NCBI GenBank assembly: GCA_963665405.2
Contig: OY762261.2
Location: 1-64,000, forward strand
Direction of reading: 5' to 3'
DNA: 64,000 bases
Source: G963665405 sp963665405
GTDB lineage: Bacteria; Chloroflexota; Dehalococcoidia; Lucifugimonadales; G963665405
Of the stretch, positions 17,256 through 27,203 are shown piece by piece (the first letter of the stretch is position 1; every line of letters begins with the position of its first letter). The translations under genes were made by a program, and so were the position numbers. The notes under the pieces were generated by a model. It ran no database searches. It had not been told where the DNA came from and saw nothing but the letters and a program-made list of their open reading frames with translations.

Positions 17256-19076
17256 TTGGCCTTCACTTTGCGCGTAAAGAGTGTGTTGGGAAGGTCCTCA
17301 TGCCGGATAGTATGGGTTGGGCTGCTGTGTTTGCTGGCCGTCGCGTTGCTGTCGGCATGTGACGACGGTCCGACAGAGACGCCAACGCCCGAGCCTACAC
17401 CGGCCACCAGTATCCCTACGCCGACATCGGTCCCGCCAACGCCGGCCCCGACGCCGACCCCGGCCCCAGCGCCAACGCCGACCCCAGCGCCGACCCCGAC
17501 CCCAACGCCGACGCCGGAGCGGGTTGGCGCTCCCGCGATACGTGGTTTCGGCATCGACACTGACACCCTCTGGGGGCAGCTGTTCGACAGGTTCACCACC
17601 TCCGAGCAATCCTGCATCCGCACCGAATTGGGTGATGAGCTGCTGGAGTCCGTGCTGGAACGGCGTGCTATGCCCGAAGGCGACACGCAGCAGTGGGAGG
17701 CGTCTATATTCGGCTGCCTCGCTCCGGAAACAGCCGCCGGATTATTCCTCTCTGCCCTTGTTGCGCAGATGGAGGGGCTGACCGAGGAGGCTGAAGGGTG
17801 CCTGAGAGAGTTGCTGGCGGACGCCGATGTGGCTGATATCGTTGCCGGTACCCTGCCGGACGCCAGCCCTGCCGCCGCCACTGCAGCCTTGAAGTTTACG
17901 GTCGGCCTCCTGAGCTGTGTTCCCGAACAGATGCTGCCTGGCGATGCCGGTCCCCCCGACCCACCGCAGGCGGATGAGTCCCTGCTCTGGCGCAATCCCA
18001 CCGGAGGCTGGGTTGTCAATGCGCCGACCGTGGCCGACGGCGTGGTCTACGCAGGGTCTGACGACAACCACGTGTATGCCTTGGACGCGGAGACCGGAGA
18101 GTTGCTGTGGCGCTTTGAGACGGACGATGTCATAAGGTCGTCCCCAACCGTGGCCGGCGGGGCGGTGTACGTAGGGTCCAACGACAACCACGTGTATGCC
18201 CTGGATGCCGAGACCGGGGGGTTGCTGTGGAGTTACGCCACCGGCGACTGGGCGCAGTACTCCCCTACCGTAAGTGGCGGGATGGTCTACCTCGGCGCAC
18301 TGGCGGAGGGGGACCACAGGGTCCACGCCCTCGACGCAATGACCGGAGAAGTCCTGTGGTTTGCCGAAAGGCCGTATCCGTTCACCCCTGAGTTCACTCC
18401 TACGGTTGCGGGCGACAAGGTCTACGTGCCGGGCGGATTCGGCGAGTTCCATGCCCTGGACGCATCAACCGGAAAGGTGGTCTGGAGCTTCAATACCGGG
18501 ATCCCCGTGGAATCCCCACCCACAGTCATCGGAGGAATCGTATACCTGACGGCCTTCAACACCGCCCAAGCCCTGGACGAGGCGACCGGGGCGCTCATCT
18601 GGAGCTACGGGACGGAGAGGTTCCCCGCGAGGGACTTCCCGGCCGTAGTCGCAGACAACGTCTACTACTTCTCGCCGGACGAACACATCTACGCCCTGGA
18701 CACAGCGACGGGAGAGGTCCTCTGGTCATACGAAGCGGGCATGATGATCAACACCGCGCCCGTGACTGCCGGGGGCATCGTGTACGTAGGCTCCGAATCC
18801 GGCCGGTTCTACGCCCTTGACGCCGCCACCGGCGGGCTCGTCTGGAGCCGGGAGTCGATGGCCTGGGCCTTGCAGTCACCCATGGTGGCCGACGGCGTTC
18901 TGTATGCAGAGTCCAGCGATGGACACCTACGGGCGCTGGATGCGGCAACCGGGGAAGAGCTCTGGAGGTTTCAGAAGGGCTATTTCGACGGTGTCCCGTC
19001 CTACACTATTACCGGCGGCGTCTTGTACGTGGGCTCCCTGGACGGCGGCGTCTACGCCTTCATCGCTCCATTATGA
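17256..19076 (+). CDS. Lipoprotein with Thr/Pro-rich spacer and PQQ-type beta-propeller
   Basis: I place the start at the TTG at 17256 because AAGGAGG lies 7 bases upstream; the frame is open back to 17208. Signal peptide with lipobox LLSAC (Cys35 from this start), then a spacer of about 45 residues of Thr-Pro and Ala-Pro repeats. A helical domain of about 150 residues follows, with several Cys (SEQSCIRTELGDELLESVLE, CLAPETAAGLFLSALVAQME). About eight propeller blades of the type GVVYAGSDDNHVYALDAETG-ELLW come next. Such BamB/PQQ propellers are binding scaffolds; nothing here shows a cofactor site or enzyme activity. It is probably a surface-exposed protein. The next fragment follows 10 bases after its stop. 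Confidence 0.8.
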   Translation: MAFTLRVKSVLGRSSCRIVWVGLLCLLAVALLSACDDGPTETPTPEPTPATSIPTPTSVPPTPAPTPTPAPAPTPTPAPTPTPTPTPERVGAPAIRGFGIDTDTLWGQLFDRFTTSEQSCIRTELGDELLESVLERRAMPEGDTQQWEASIFGCLAPETAAGLFLSALVAQMEGLTEEAEGCLRELLADADVADIVAGTLPDASPAAATAALKFTVGLLSCVPEQMLPGDAGPPDPPQADESLLWRNPTGGWVVNAPTVADGVVYAGSDDNHVYALDAETGELLWRFETDDVIRSSPTVAGGAVYVGSNDNHVYALDAETGGLLWSYATGDWAQYSPTVSGGMVYLGALAEGDHRVHALDAMTGEVLWFAERPYPFTPEFTPTVAGDKVYVPGGFGEFHALDASTGKVVWSFNTGIPVESPPTVIGGIVYLTAFNTAQALDEATGALIWSYGTERFPARDFPAVVADNVYYFSPDEHIYALDTATGEVLWSYEAGMMINTAPVTAGGIVYVGSESGRFYALDAATGGLVWSRESMAWALQSPMVADGVLYAESSDGHLRALDAATGEELWRFQKGYFDGVPSYTITGGVLYVGSLDGGVYAFIAPL

Positions 19077-19085
19077 ACCACAACA

Positions 19086-20713
19086 GAGGGGAAAGTTCTG
19101 ACAATCCTCTATTGGCAGGCTCCAACTCTGCCTGGACCCTACCTGTCGGGTGGCACTAAAGACTTGGATGCCGGAGCAATCACGTTGGAGCCTCTGGCTA
19201 AATACGACCCGGACTGCAACCTCGTGCCAGCGCTGGCCGCCCAAATCCCGACAATCAAGAACGGAGGCTTTTCCCAGGACCTGATGTCGATTACCTGGAA
19301 GCTGAAGGAGGGCCTGAAGTGGTCGGATGGCAGCGACATGACGGCCGAGGATGTTGTCTTCACGTGGCTCTATTGCGTGGATGAAGATACGGGATGCACG
19401 GCCGAGAGCTCATTTGACGGCATCGCCTCCGTGCTGGCCCTCGACAATCTCACCGTCCAAATCGCCTTCGACGCGCCCACACCCTACCCGTACCGGGCCT
19501 TCGTTGGCGCCGGAACGCCCATCATCAGCCGCGCGCAGTTTGCCGACTGCATCGGCGCGGCCGCCACGACCTGCGAGGCGCAGAACACCGCCCCGCTGGG
19601 CACCGGCCCCTACCGCATCACCCGGTTTCAAGACCAACGAAGGGGCCGTCTACGAGCGCAACCCCTTCTACCGGGGCCCGGCGCCCTATTTCGACAGGGT
19701 AGTCCTCAAGGGCGGCGGCGATGCGATTTCGGCGGCCCGCGCCGTGATGGAAAGGGGCGAAGCCGACTACGCCTGGAACACACAAGTGGAGCCGGAGATT
19801 CTTACTCGGATGGAAGCGGCTGGACTGGGCGCAGTGGTCGTCGCCTTCACCAGCCTGGTGGAGCGTATCGTCGTCAACCAGACCAATCCCGACCCGGCTT
19901 TGGGCGACAATCGCTCCGAGTATCTGGATGGACAAAACCCCCACCCATACCTGACCTTCAAGCCCATTCGCCAGGCCATGTCGCTGGCCATAGACCGGGG
20001 CCGCATAGCGGAGGACCTCTACGGCTTCGCCGCGGAGCCCACCTGCAATCTGTTGACCGGCCCGCCCATTTATGTTTCTACGGCCAACGACGGGTGCCTG
20101 CTCCAGGACATCGAGGGCGCCAACAGGCTGCTGGACGATAACGGTGTCCTCGACACCGACGGCGACGGCGTCCGTGAATACAACGGAGTGCCCCTGCGGA
20201 TCACTTACCAGACCTCGGTCAATGCTATTCGACAGGACACGCAGGCCCTCGTTCGCGGTTGGTGGCGTCAGATAGGCATCGAGACGGAGCTGGTACAGCA
20301 CGATGCCAGCGTCTTTTTCGGCGGCGACCCCGTGGCTGACAAGGAAGCGTCGTATCGCAGGTTCTTCGCCGACGTGCAGATGTACGCTTCCGGTTCCGGC
20401 ATAGACCCGCAGCAGTCCCTATCCGGCCCCCTCTGCAAACATATCCCGACCAAGGGCAATGACTGGGCCTTGGGGAACATTGCCCGCTCGTGCAATCCGG
20501 AGTACGACAGACTCTACGCCCAGCTGGAGCAAACCCAAATCGGCTCGGAGCGGGAGGCGCTGGTAAAGCAGCTGCACGACATGGACGTGCAGCGCTATTA
20601 CGAGATTCCATTGGTGAGCCGGGGCTTCGTTTCCGCACACCTGAACACCCTGAAGGGCGTTCGGATCAACGGCTGGGATAGCGAGATGTGGAATATCGCC
20701 GAATGGCGGCGCT
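19086..20713 (+). pseudogene. Peptide/solute ABC transporter substrate-binding protein (SBP family 5), truncated and frameshifted
   Basis: Coding similarity starts at EGKVLTILYWQAPTLPGPYL with no start codon or signal peptide, immediately after the stop of the propeller gene. It continues LEPLAKYDPDCNLVPALAAQ and ITWKLKEGLKWSDGSDMTAEDV to LGTGPYRIT. One extra C near 19620 shifts the frame; the rest reads GFKTNEGAVYERNPFYRGPA, DRGRIAEDLYG, ALVRGWWRQIGIETELVQHD and ends SEMWNIAEWRR. An IS5 element begins directly after this, close to the natural C-terminus. The missing N-terminus means it is a remnant even if the indel is an error. Confidence 0.82.
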
Positions 20714-20715
20714 TA

Positions 20716-21644
20716 GAAACTATCTCAAAATCTGAACCACAAATGCATTGATCGGTTTCTAGGACGATTCGTATGGTTTCTCCAAAAGCATCGGGAGGGA
20801 CCGCATGGGGAAACAAGAGACGCTAGAGACCATCTGGGAAGTACCGGACGAGCTTTGGGAACGGATCGAACCTATCATCCTGGAGGAAGACCCGCCAAAA
20901 GCCCGGGGCCGCAAGCGCTCTGACCCACGACAGATGCTCAACGGCATCATCTTCCGGCTGCGCAGCGGGTGCCAATGGAACCGATTGCCGAAAGAGCTTG
21001 GGGACGACAGCACCATTCATCGCACCTTTCAACGGTGGGTAGGGACGGGCGTCTTGCACCGAATGTGGGGAGCCCTGGTGGAGGGGTGCGAAGAGTTGGA
21101 TGGCGTGGACTGGGAATGGCAGGCGGCAGACGGAGCCATGGGCAAGGCACGTTTTGGGGGGACCTGATTGGGCCCAACCCTACGGACCGTGGCAAGGCTG
21201 GTACCAAGCGCAGTCTCCTTGTGGATGGAGAGGGCGGCCCCTTGAGCATTGTGGTTGCGGGAGCAAACGTGCACGATGCCAAGCTGTTGGAGGCGACCCT
21301 GGACGCCATTGTGGTCGAACGACCACAGCCCACCGAGGAGGAACCCCAACACCTGTGTCTGGACAAAGGGTATGACAATCCTTCAGGCCGTGGGGCTGCC
21401 GCCGGACACGGCTATAGGGAGCACATCCGACGCATCGGCGAGGAGAAGCTGGACGCCTCTGGCGACAAGCGGTATCCGGCGCGCCGGTGGGTTGTGGAAC
21501 GGACGCTGGCATGGCTCTCCAAGTGCCGTGCGGTCCTGGTCCGGTACGACAAGAAGGCAGCGAACTACCTCGGTGTGTTACAGCTCGCATGTGCGCTCCT
21601 GTGGTTCCGGCGACAGTGGCGTCTGGCCATTTTGAGATAGTTAC
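20716..21644 (+). mobile_element. IS5-family (IS427-like) element, complete
   Basis: 929 bp with inverted ends GAAACTATCTCAAAAT and GTAACTATCTCAAAAT (complement of the right end), flanked by TA on both sides (20714-20715 and 21645-21646). It carries one transposase in two overlapping frames. Confidence 0.88.
20805..21640 (+). CDS. IS5-family transposase, two frames joined by a -1 slip at TTTTGGGGGG
   Basis: The first frame (20805-21167) encodes VPDELWERIEPIILEEDPPK, ...MLNGIIFRLRSGCQWNRLP and DWEWQAADGAMGKARFGG. The second, in the -1 frame, continues DLIGPNPTDRGKAGTKRSLL, LCLDKGYDNPSG and RYPARRWVVERTLAWLSKCR (Glu). The run TTTT-GGGGGG at 21152-21161 lies at the junction and is a classic slippery site for this IS group, so the split is probably programmed rather than damage. 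Confidence 0.88.
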
Positions 21645-21688
21645 TAAGGCTAATGAGGAGAGCCTCAGTTTGAGTCGAGGAGGAAAGC

Positions 21689-22096
21689 ATGTCCATCCTG
21701 ATTCGTGCGGCAGCGGCTTACCTTGTGTTGCTTGCGGCTGTGGTTGCCGTAAACTTTATCGTTACTCCCCTGTACCACCCGGGCGGAGACGAGCCATTCA
21801 CGGTGTGGGAGATACTCAACTGGTTCATGGCGGTGGGTATGGTGATTGCTTTGGCCGCCAGCTACGTGGAAAAGCGCCGTGTCGATGGCGACGGTTCGGC
21901 GGACCTGAAGCGCTACCTGGAAGCGAACGCGGTTTTCTACGGGGCAGTTGCTGTGTTCATCCTGTTCTTCTGGAACTGGTTTAGCTCTCTGTCTCCCAAC
22001 AACGAGGCCGACGGACAATTTTGGGCCGTCATCGACACCCTCATGCCCATCGTGATGGGCGTAACGGGCTGCCGCATGTGCAGACGCGGCAGCTGA
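21689..22096 (+). CDS. Small predicted membrane protein with four hydrophobic segments
   Basis: 135 residues with a good ribosome site (GAGGAGGAAAGC-ATG). Hydrophobic segments: IRAAAAYLVLLAAVVAVNFI, ILNWFMAVGMVIALAASYV, AVFYGAVAVFILFFWNWFSS and WAVIDTLMPIVMGVTGC. It is short enough that no function can be inferred. It sits just after the IS5 copy and has no obvious operon partner. Confidence 0.7.
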   Translation: MSILIRAAAAYLVLLAAVVAVNFIVTPLYHPGGDEPFTVWEILNWFMAVGMVIALAASYVEKRRVDGDGSADLKRYLEANAVFYGAVAVFILFFWNWFSSLSPNNEADGQFWAVIDTLMPIVMGVTGCRMCRRGS

Positions 22097-22650
22097 CCAA
22101 GGAACGCCGCGCAAGGTTTCTGGCAAAGCCCGTTGCGACCCTTGGTACGAGTTCGCAGTACAGCACGCTTAGGCCCACCACCCTGACTGGAGACAACACC
22201 GGGGCCGCCCTGAGATGCGGGAAGAGGGTGGGAGATGATTCCTGACTACATACGAGAACAAGTACTGAACGCAAAGCCGCCCGATGGCTGCTGTGTCCCT
22301 GGGGGTTCGGTTCCCGCCGTAGCGGAAGGCCACTTCACCTTCGCTCGCGCCGCCACCGTCGGCATCAATCCGCACGGATCGTGGAACCGTAAAGGCTATT
22401 TGCCCAAAGAATGCTTGACCCTAGACAGAGACGACTTAGACGAACAATTCCTCAACCGGGTGCGGGAGGAGAAAACGCGATACTTCGAGCGCAATACTCA
22501 TCGGTACTTCACCATGTTGAAGCCGATCCTCAACGCGTGCGGAGTCACTTACGGCGGCAAATATGGCGCTGATCGACCCGACTTGGCCTGTTCTCTGGAC
22601 CTGGTCCAATGGCCCACGGATCCTCTGTGGGGCAAGCTGCCAAGGAAATG

Positions 22651-23394
22651 GAGGTACCCTCAAAAAGTGTGTAACCGGTCAGGCGGTGTACCCTCTCTCT
22701 GAACAAGACGGGCTCAAGGCCCAAGAGAGGAGATACACCGCCTATGGGAAAGAGAAGCACTGGGAGCAGGTCGGAGTCAAGGCCGGAGTGGGAGCAGTTG
22801 GAGGATTGGGTGCGAGGCCATGTCCAGCGGATGATCCAGGAGTTGCTGGAGGAAGAGGTGACGGAGTTTCTGGGAAGGGCGAAGTCGGCCCGCAGGTCTG
22901 AGTCGGACAACGAGACCGGCTATAGGAACGGATATGGCAGACCCCGAAGGCTTACGCTGAGTTCAGGAACGATACAGCTGAGGAGGCCACGAGTCCGCAA
23001 CACCGAAGAGGAGTTCGAGAGCCGGCTGCTGCCGCTGTTCGTCAACAGGACCAGGAAGGTTGCTGAGCTGATCCCCCAGTTGTACCTGCATGGCCTTTCC
23101 GAAGGTGACTTCGACCTGGCGGTGCGGGGACTGCTGGGACAAGAGGCACCGGTATCGGCGAGCACGGTAGCCCGGTTGAAGGATAAGTGGAACGATGAGC
23201 TTGCACAATGGCGCGCTAGGCCCCTGGATGACCTGGAAGTGGTGTACATGTGGGTGGGTGGAGTCTACGTCGAGGCCGGTCTTGAGCGGGAGTAAGGCGG
23301 CGATCCTGGTGGTGATGGCGGCCCTGAGCGACGGAAGGAAGGTGGTAGTGAGCGCGATTCCCGGATACCGGGAGTCCACAGAGAGCTGGTCCGA
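22651..23394 (+). mobile_element. IS256-family element, 5' fragment
   Basis: Begins GAGGTACCCTCAAAAAGTG, matching the left end of the complete copy that follows. It is cut at 23394 where the complete copy starts; its own right half is absent. Confidence 0.85.
22744..23394 (+). pseudogene. IS256-family transposase, truncated and frameshifted
   Basis: Nearly identical to the N-terminal half of the transposase at 23488. A single extra T (GAGTAAGG where the intact copy has GAGAAGG) creates an in-frame TAA at 23293-23295. Coding similarity continues in another frame through ILVVMAALSDGRKVVVSAIP to ESWSER and is then cut by the next IS copy. Confidence 0.88.
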
Positions 23395-24762
23395 GAGGTA
23401 TCCTCAAAAAGTGTGTAACCAGTCAGGCGGTGTACCCTCTGTCTGAACAACACGGGCTCAAGGCCCGAGAGAGGAGATACACCGCCCATGAGGAAGGAAA
23501 GCACTGGGAGTAGGTCGGAGTCAAGGCCGGAGTGGGAGCAGTTGGAGGATTGGGTGCGAAGCCAGGTCCAGAGGCTGATCCAGGAGTTGCTGGAGGAGGA
23601 GGTGACGGCGTTTCTGGGAAGGGCGAAGTCGGCGCTCAGATCCGACTCGGACAACGATACCGGCTATCGGAACGGATACGGCAGAGCCCGGAGGCTTACG
23701 CTGAGTTCGGGAACGATACAGCTGAGGCGGCCGCGAGTCCGCGATACCGAGGAGCAGTTCGAGAGCCGGCTGCTGCCGCTGTTCGTCAACAGGACCAGGA
23801 AGATTGCTGAGCTGATCCCCGAGCTGTACTTGCACGGTCTATCCGAAGGCGACTTCGATCTGGCTTTGCGGGGGCTGCTGGGAGAGGACGCACCGGTATC
23901 GGCGAGCACGGTGGCCCGGTTGAAGTCCAAGTGGAACGATGAGCTTGCCCAATGGCGCAGCCGGCCCCTGGATGACCTCGAAGTGGTGTACATGTGGGTG
24001 GATGGAGTCTACGTCAAGGCTGGTCTTGAGAAGGAGAAGGCGGCGGTACTGGTGGTGATGGCGGCCCTGAGCGACGGGAGCAAGGTGGTGGTGAGCACTG
24101 TTCCCGGATACAGGGAGTCCACAGAGAGCTGGTCCGAGGTGCTCAGGGACATCAAGCGCCGGGGCTTGAGTTGCCCAAGACTGGTGATTGGAGACGGACA
24201 TCTGGGCATCTGGGGAGCTCTGCGCAACGTCTATCCTCAGGCGGCAGAGCAACGCTGCTGGAACCACAAGATCCTAAACGTACTGGACAGGCTTCCAAAG
24301 CGACAGCAGGACCAGGCCAAACTCATGGTGCGTACCATCCCCTACGCCCAGACTCGGACAGAGGCTGAGCGGCTCAGGACGGAGTTTACTAGATGGTGCC
24401 GCGACCACTCCTACGAAGCGGCCTCTGTGACCCTTGAGCGGGACTGGGACCGCATGATCACCTTCTATGACTTCCCCAAGGAGCACTGGCAGCACCTTCG
24501 CACGACGAACCCGGTGGAGTCACCCTTCGCTGCGCTCAGACTTCGGACCGATGCCGCCAAGCGCTACAAGAGGGTCGATCGGGCGATAGCGGTGATCTGG
24601 AAAATGTTGATGGTCGCCGAACAGCGCTTCAGGCGTCTGAAGGCCCCTGAGTTGATCGAAGACGTCTATCTCGGCGCTCAATACGTGGATGGAATCGTCT
24701 TTGAGCCAACGGCTGAGAAGGTCGCCGCCTGATGTCGTTTACACACCTATTGACGTAACCTC
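23395..24762 (+). mobile_element. IS256-family element, complete copy
   Basis: 1368 bp between GAGGTATCCTCAAAAAGTG at the left and the complement of GAGGTTACGTCAATAGGTG at the right; both ends share GTGTGTAA. No 8-9 bp target duplication is evident: the left flank is the truncated IS256 fragment and the right flank is the split glycosylase-like gene. Confidence 0.85.
23488..24732 (+). CDS. IS256-family (Mutator-type) transposase
   Basis: 414 residues, normal length. Catalytic DDE residues are visible in VVYMWVDGVYVKAG (Asp), RLVIGDGHLGIWGAL (Asp) and TTNPVESPFAALRLRT (Glu), with the signature AEQRCWNHKILNVLDRLPK between the last two. Start supported by GAGAGGAG upstream. It is intact and possibly active. 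Confidence 0.94.
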   Translation: MRKESTGSRSESRPEWEQLEDWVRSQVQRLIQELLEEEVTAFLGRAKSALRSDSDNDTGYRNGYGRARRLTLSSGTIQLRRPRVRDTEEQFESRLLPLFVNRTRKIAELIPELYLHGLSEGDFDLALRGLLGEDAPVSASTVARLKSKWNDELAQWRSRPLDDLEVVYMWVDGVYVKAGLEKEKAAVLVVMAALSDGSKVVVSTVPGYRESTESWSEVLRDIKRRGLSCPRLVIGDGHLGIWGALRNVYPQAAEQRCWNHKILNVLDRLPKRQQDQAKLMVRTIPYAQTRTEAERLRTEFTRWCRDHSYEAASVTLERDWDRMITFYDFPKEHWQHLRTTNPVESPFAALRLRTDAAKRYKRVDRAIAVIWKMLMVAEQRFRRLKAPELIEDVYLGAQYVDGIVFEPTAEKVAA

Positions 24763-24979
24763 AGGCAAGACCGTCGTAGAGCAGTTCGAGCGTACGTTCA
24801 AGGTGCGATTCGACAAGAGGAAGGTCGATGATCTCGGCGCTCACATCTACTGTGGGGACTTGCTGGGCAAGCGATTCATCGGCTGGAGCGCTTTCTTGTC
24901 GAATTCACGGATGAACAGATCCCAAGTAGCAGAGTTAGTGCGCCTGGTGGGCGAGGTGCGTCGCGAGGGCTGCCCTTAG

Positions 24980-25289
24980 CTGCTCCCGTAGGGCTGTGAT
25001 ACGTCGTCCTCGGTGTACGTATCCCCAAAGGTGAAGGAAGTTGACTGCGGCTTCGTCCAGAGGCTTGGCAACGAGACCCCGGGCCCATTTCGCCTCATCG
25101 CTGTCGAAGCTCTGGCGACGACAACTGCTCCCGGGGCAAACCACAAGAGATTGTCCCTACTTGTTGAGGCGCGCGCACCTAGACGCGACACAATCCAGTT
25201 CCTCACCCTGGGTGTCCAAAGACCGGTTTCTAGCGGGACCTAACGGCCGGCTGCACCCTCGACCTACTGGTTACAGTGACACCACCCAC
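24980..25289. other. Non-coding stretch left of the inverted-repeat boundary
   Basis: No convincing gene. The frame of the following surface protein is open across part of it, but the residues (Arg/Ser-rich, no signal peptide) do not look like protein. It ends at the 17-bp repeat at 25290. Confidence 0.45.
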
Positions 25290-27203
25290 CGAAAAGTTCG
25301 CAATTCAGTCTTACTAGGCCCGCTAAACTCCGAACAGCTCTACGCCTACCGCCGCTCCGACATGAGCCGCCGGCCCGAGAAGGACATCGTCTTCGCCACC
25401 GAGGAGGCCATCGGGCCGCCCGCGGACATCATCGGGGTCCTCGGTCTGGTGGAGGCCAGGGGCGTCTGGGGGCACGGCGAGACCCTCTGGGTGGCCGACG
25501 CGAACGACGGCATGCTCTACGCCTTCAGCCTGGACGCCAACGCCGACGGGACCCCCGGCCCGGACTTCGGGGCCCGCTACCCCGAAAAGGACATCGCCCT
25601 GGACCCGGCCAACGGCAGCCCTTATGGAATGGCGGGGCTGGGCGTGATCGCCTGGGTGGCGGACTCGGGCCGGGACGACCTGTTCGCCTACAACCTGGAG
25701 ACCGGCGCCCGGGTTCCGGGCCGGAACATCGACCTGCACCGGCACCACATCGCGCCCACCGGGGTGTGGAGCAACGGCCACACCTTCTGGGTGGCGGACT
25801 CGAGCTCGGACAAGCTCTACGCCTACAACCACGCCGACGGCGCCCGCGACCCCGGCAACGACGTCAACCTGACGGCGCTGAGCGGGGGGAACAACAATAA
25901 CCCCTGGGGCCTGTGGGCCGGCGGCGGCGAGCTGCTGGTGGTGCAGGCCAAGGCCGGCCAGGTCTTCGTCTACAACTTCCATCCCAGGCCGCCGGCGGCC
26001 CCGGCGACGCCCGGGCTGAGTCTCTCGGCGGGCCACAGCGCCACGGGCCTGTGGGGCGACGGCCCCACCCTCTGGGCGACGGATGAATCTGGCGCCACGC
26101 TGCGCGCTTACACCTGGTCCACCGGCCTGCGCGACCCGGACCGGGACATCGCCCTGGCTCCGGATAACGCCCAGCCCAATGGCATCTGGGGCAACGACGA
26201 GACCCTCTGGGTGGCGGACTTCCACGCTGATAAATTCTTCGCCTACGACCGCTCCACCGGCGCCCGCGACCCGGACAAGGACATCGAGCCGCTCTTCGAT
26301 TCAGCCCAAGACCAGACCCACGGGCTGACATCGGATAAATTCACTCCTTCCGGCCTTTGGGGCAGCGGCGGCACCGTCTGGGTATGGGGCGGCGCCCTCC
26401 TCACAGCGCTGCTCGCCTACGACGTGGACACCGGCGCCGTCAACGCCGGCAAGGACATCCCACGGTTTGTGGAAAATTCACACGGCATGGGCATGTGGGG
26501 CGACGGCACGGTCCTCTGGGTGGCGGACCAGTGGGACGGCAAGCTCTACGCCTACGACATCTCCGCCCGCCGCCACGCCCCGGTCCACGACTTCGACCTG
26601 TCCGCCGCGAACGACAACCCCTGGGGCATCTGGTCCGACGGCCGCGTCCTGTGGGCGTCGCAGGCCGGTGGCCCCAATGTCCACACCTACGACTTCACGC
26701 CGCGGGCGGTCCGGGCGAGGGCCGCGTCGGTGGAGCGGACGGAGGCGACGCTGGAGGTGTCGGTCTTCCGGGGCTACCTCGCCGAGGGGCCGCTGTACCT
26801 GGCCTACCGCACCCTTCTGCCGGTGGAGGAGGAGGAGTTCCGGGTGGTGGAGGTGGAGCTGCCCGCCGACGGCAGCGAGGTCGAGTTCACCCTCACCGGC
26901 CTGACCCCCCGCGCCTCCTACCAGGTGCTGGCGTCCCTGGACCGCGACTTCCCCACCGACAGGACGGAGCGGGCCCTGTTCACCACCGCCCGTGACTCTC
27001 TGCCGGCGTTCTGGGAGGGGACCATGACGGTGGGTGGCTCCGCAATCGTTCTCGAGTACAGCAAAGGGGATGAGGACAATGATCCGGAAGGGTCGCTCCC
27101 CCCCCCCCCCCCCCGGACGCTACGTTCACCGTGGGAGGCGTTGAATACACCGTGGGTTCAATTGATCTCAACATCAATATCGGAAGGATGGACATTGCAA
27201 TAG
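25041..27203 (+). CDS. 5'-truncated surface protein, propeller-repeat part
   Basis: Real coding similarity starts about 25320 (NSEQLYAYRRSDM), in the middle of a repeat. About ten repeats of the type GIWGNDETLWVADFHADKFF-AYDRSTGARDPDKDI follow, with the conserved LWVAD and Y-x-Y core, probably forming one or two beta-propellers. They end in a fibronectin-like module (RAASVERTEATLEVSVFRGY). There is no signal peptide; the upstream open frame starting at a TTG at 25041 is unlike protein, so the 5' end was probably lost at the inverted repeat. After SLPP the frame runs into a 17-C tract (27098-27114) and leaves the true frame. The downstream part is given separately. Confidence 0.72.
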   Translation: MTAASSRGLATRPRAHFASSLSKLWRRQLLPGQTTRDCPYLLRRAHLDATQSSSSPWVSKDRFLAGPNGRLHPRPTGYSDTTHRKVRNSVLLGPLNSEQLYAYRRSDMSRRPEKDIVFATEEAIGPPADIIGVLGLVEARGVWGHGETLWVADANDGMLYAFSLDANADGTPGPDFGARYPEKDIALDPANGSPYGMAGLGVIAWVADSGRDDLFAYNLETGARVPGRNIDLHRHHIAPTGVWSNGHTFWVADSSSDKLYAYNHADGARDPGNDVNLTALSGGNNNNPWGLWAGGGELLVVQAKAGQVFVYNFHPRPPAAPATPGLSLSAGHSATGLWGDGPTLWATDESGATLRAYTWSTGLRDPDRDIALAPDNAQPNGIWGNDETLWVADFHADKFFAYDRSTGARDPDKDIEPLFDSAQDQTHGLTSDKFTPSGLWGSGGTVWVWGGALLTALLAYDVDTGAVNAGKDIPRFVENSHGMGMWGDGTVLWVADQWDGKLYAYDISARRHAPVHDFDLSAANDNPWGIWSDGRVLWASQAGGPNVHTYDFTPRAVRARAASVERTEATLEVSVFRGYLAEGPLYLAYRTLLPVEEEEFRVVEVELPADGSEVEFTLTGLTPRASYQVLASLDRDFPTDRTERALFTTARDSLPAFWEGTMTVGGSAIVLEYSKGDEDNDPEGSLPPPPPRTLRSPWEALNTPWVQLISTSISEGWTLQ
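25290..25306 (+). repeat. Left copy of a 17-bp inverted repeat (candidate recombination site)
   Basis: CGAAAAGTTCGCAATTC here is the exact complement of 39033-39049. Similarity extends outward and inward with gaps: CC-CCCA before it, and GT then AGGCCC after it, at the same spacing in both copies. The surface-protein gene begins immediately inside it without a start or signal peptide. Confidence 0.65.
27098..27114 (+). repeat. 17-base C homopolymer inside the surface-protein gene
   Basis: Seventeen consecutive C. With 15 or 18 the propeller frame would continue directly into DATFTVGGVEYTVGS, the start of the LRR part. With 17 it terminates at 27203. Confidence 0.8.

Larger units (their letters stand above)
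22235..24979 (+). pseudogene. Uracil-DNA-glycosylase-fold-like gene split by IS256
   Basis: N-terminal part at 22235-22650 (ATVGINPHGSWNRKGYLPKE, RYFTMLKPILNACGVTYGGK, SLDLVQWPTDPLWGKLP). The GINP motif and the DLVQW...DP string recall glycosylase-superfamily proteins of unknown activity. C-terminal part at 24764-24979 (GKTVVEQFERTFKVRFDKRK, IYCGDLLGKRFIGWSAFL, ending RREGCP). That the two parts belong to one gene is inference from order, strand and the way each ends exactly at an IS end. The two IS256 copies fill the gap, and no clean target duplication joins the halves, so some bases may have been lost. Confidence 0.55.

Noticed and set aside
21152..21161. Frameshift in the IS5 transposase as damage
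   Set aside because: The T4G6 slippery run at the join is the usual programmed frameshift site of this IS group.
25041..25310. The long 5' extension of the propeller gene as a real N-terminus
   Set aside because: It begins at a TTG, lacks a signal peptide and is unlike the rest of the protein; true similarity starts after the 17-bp repeat.
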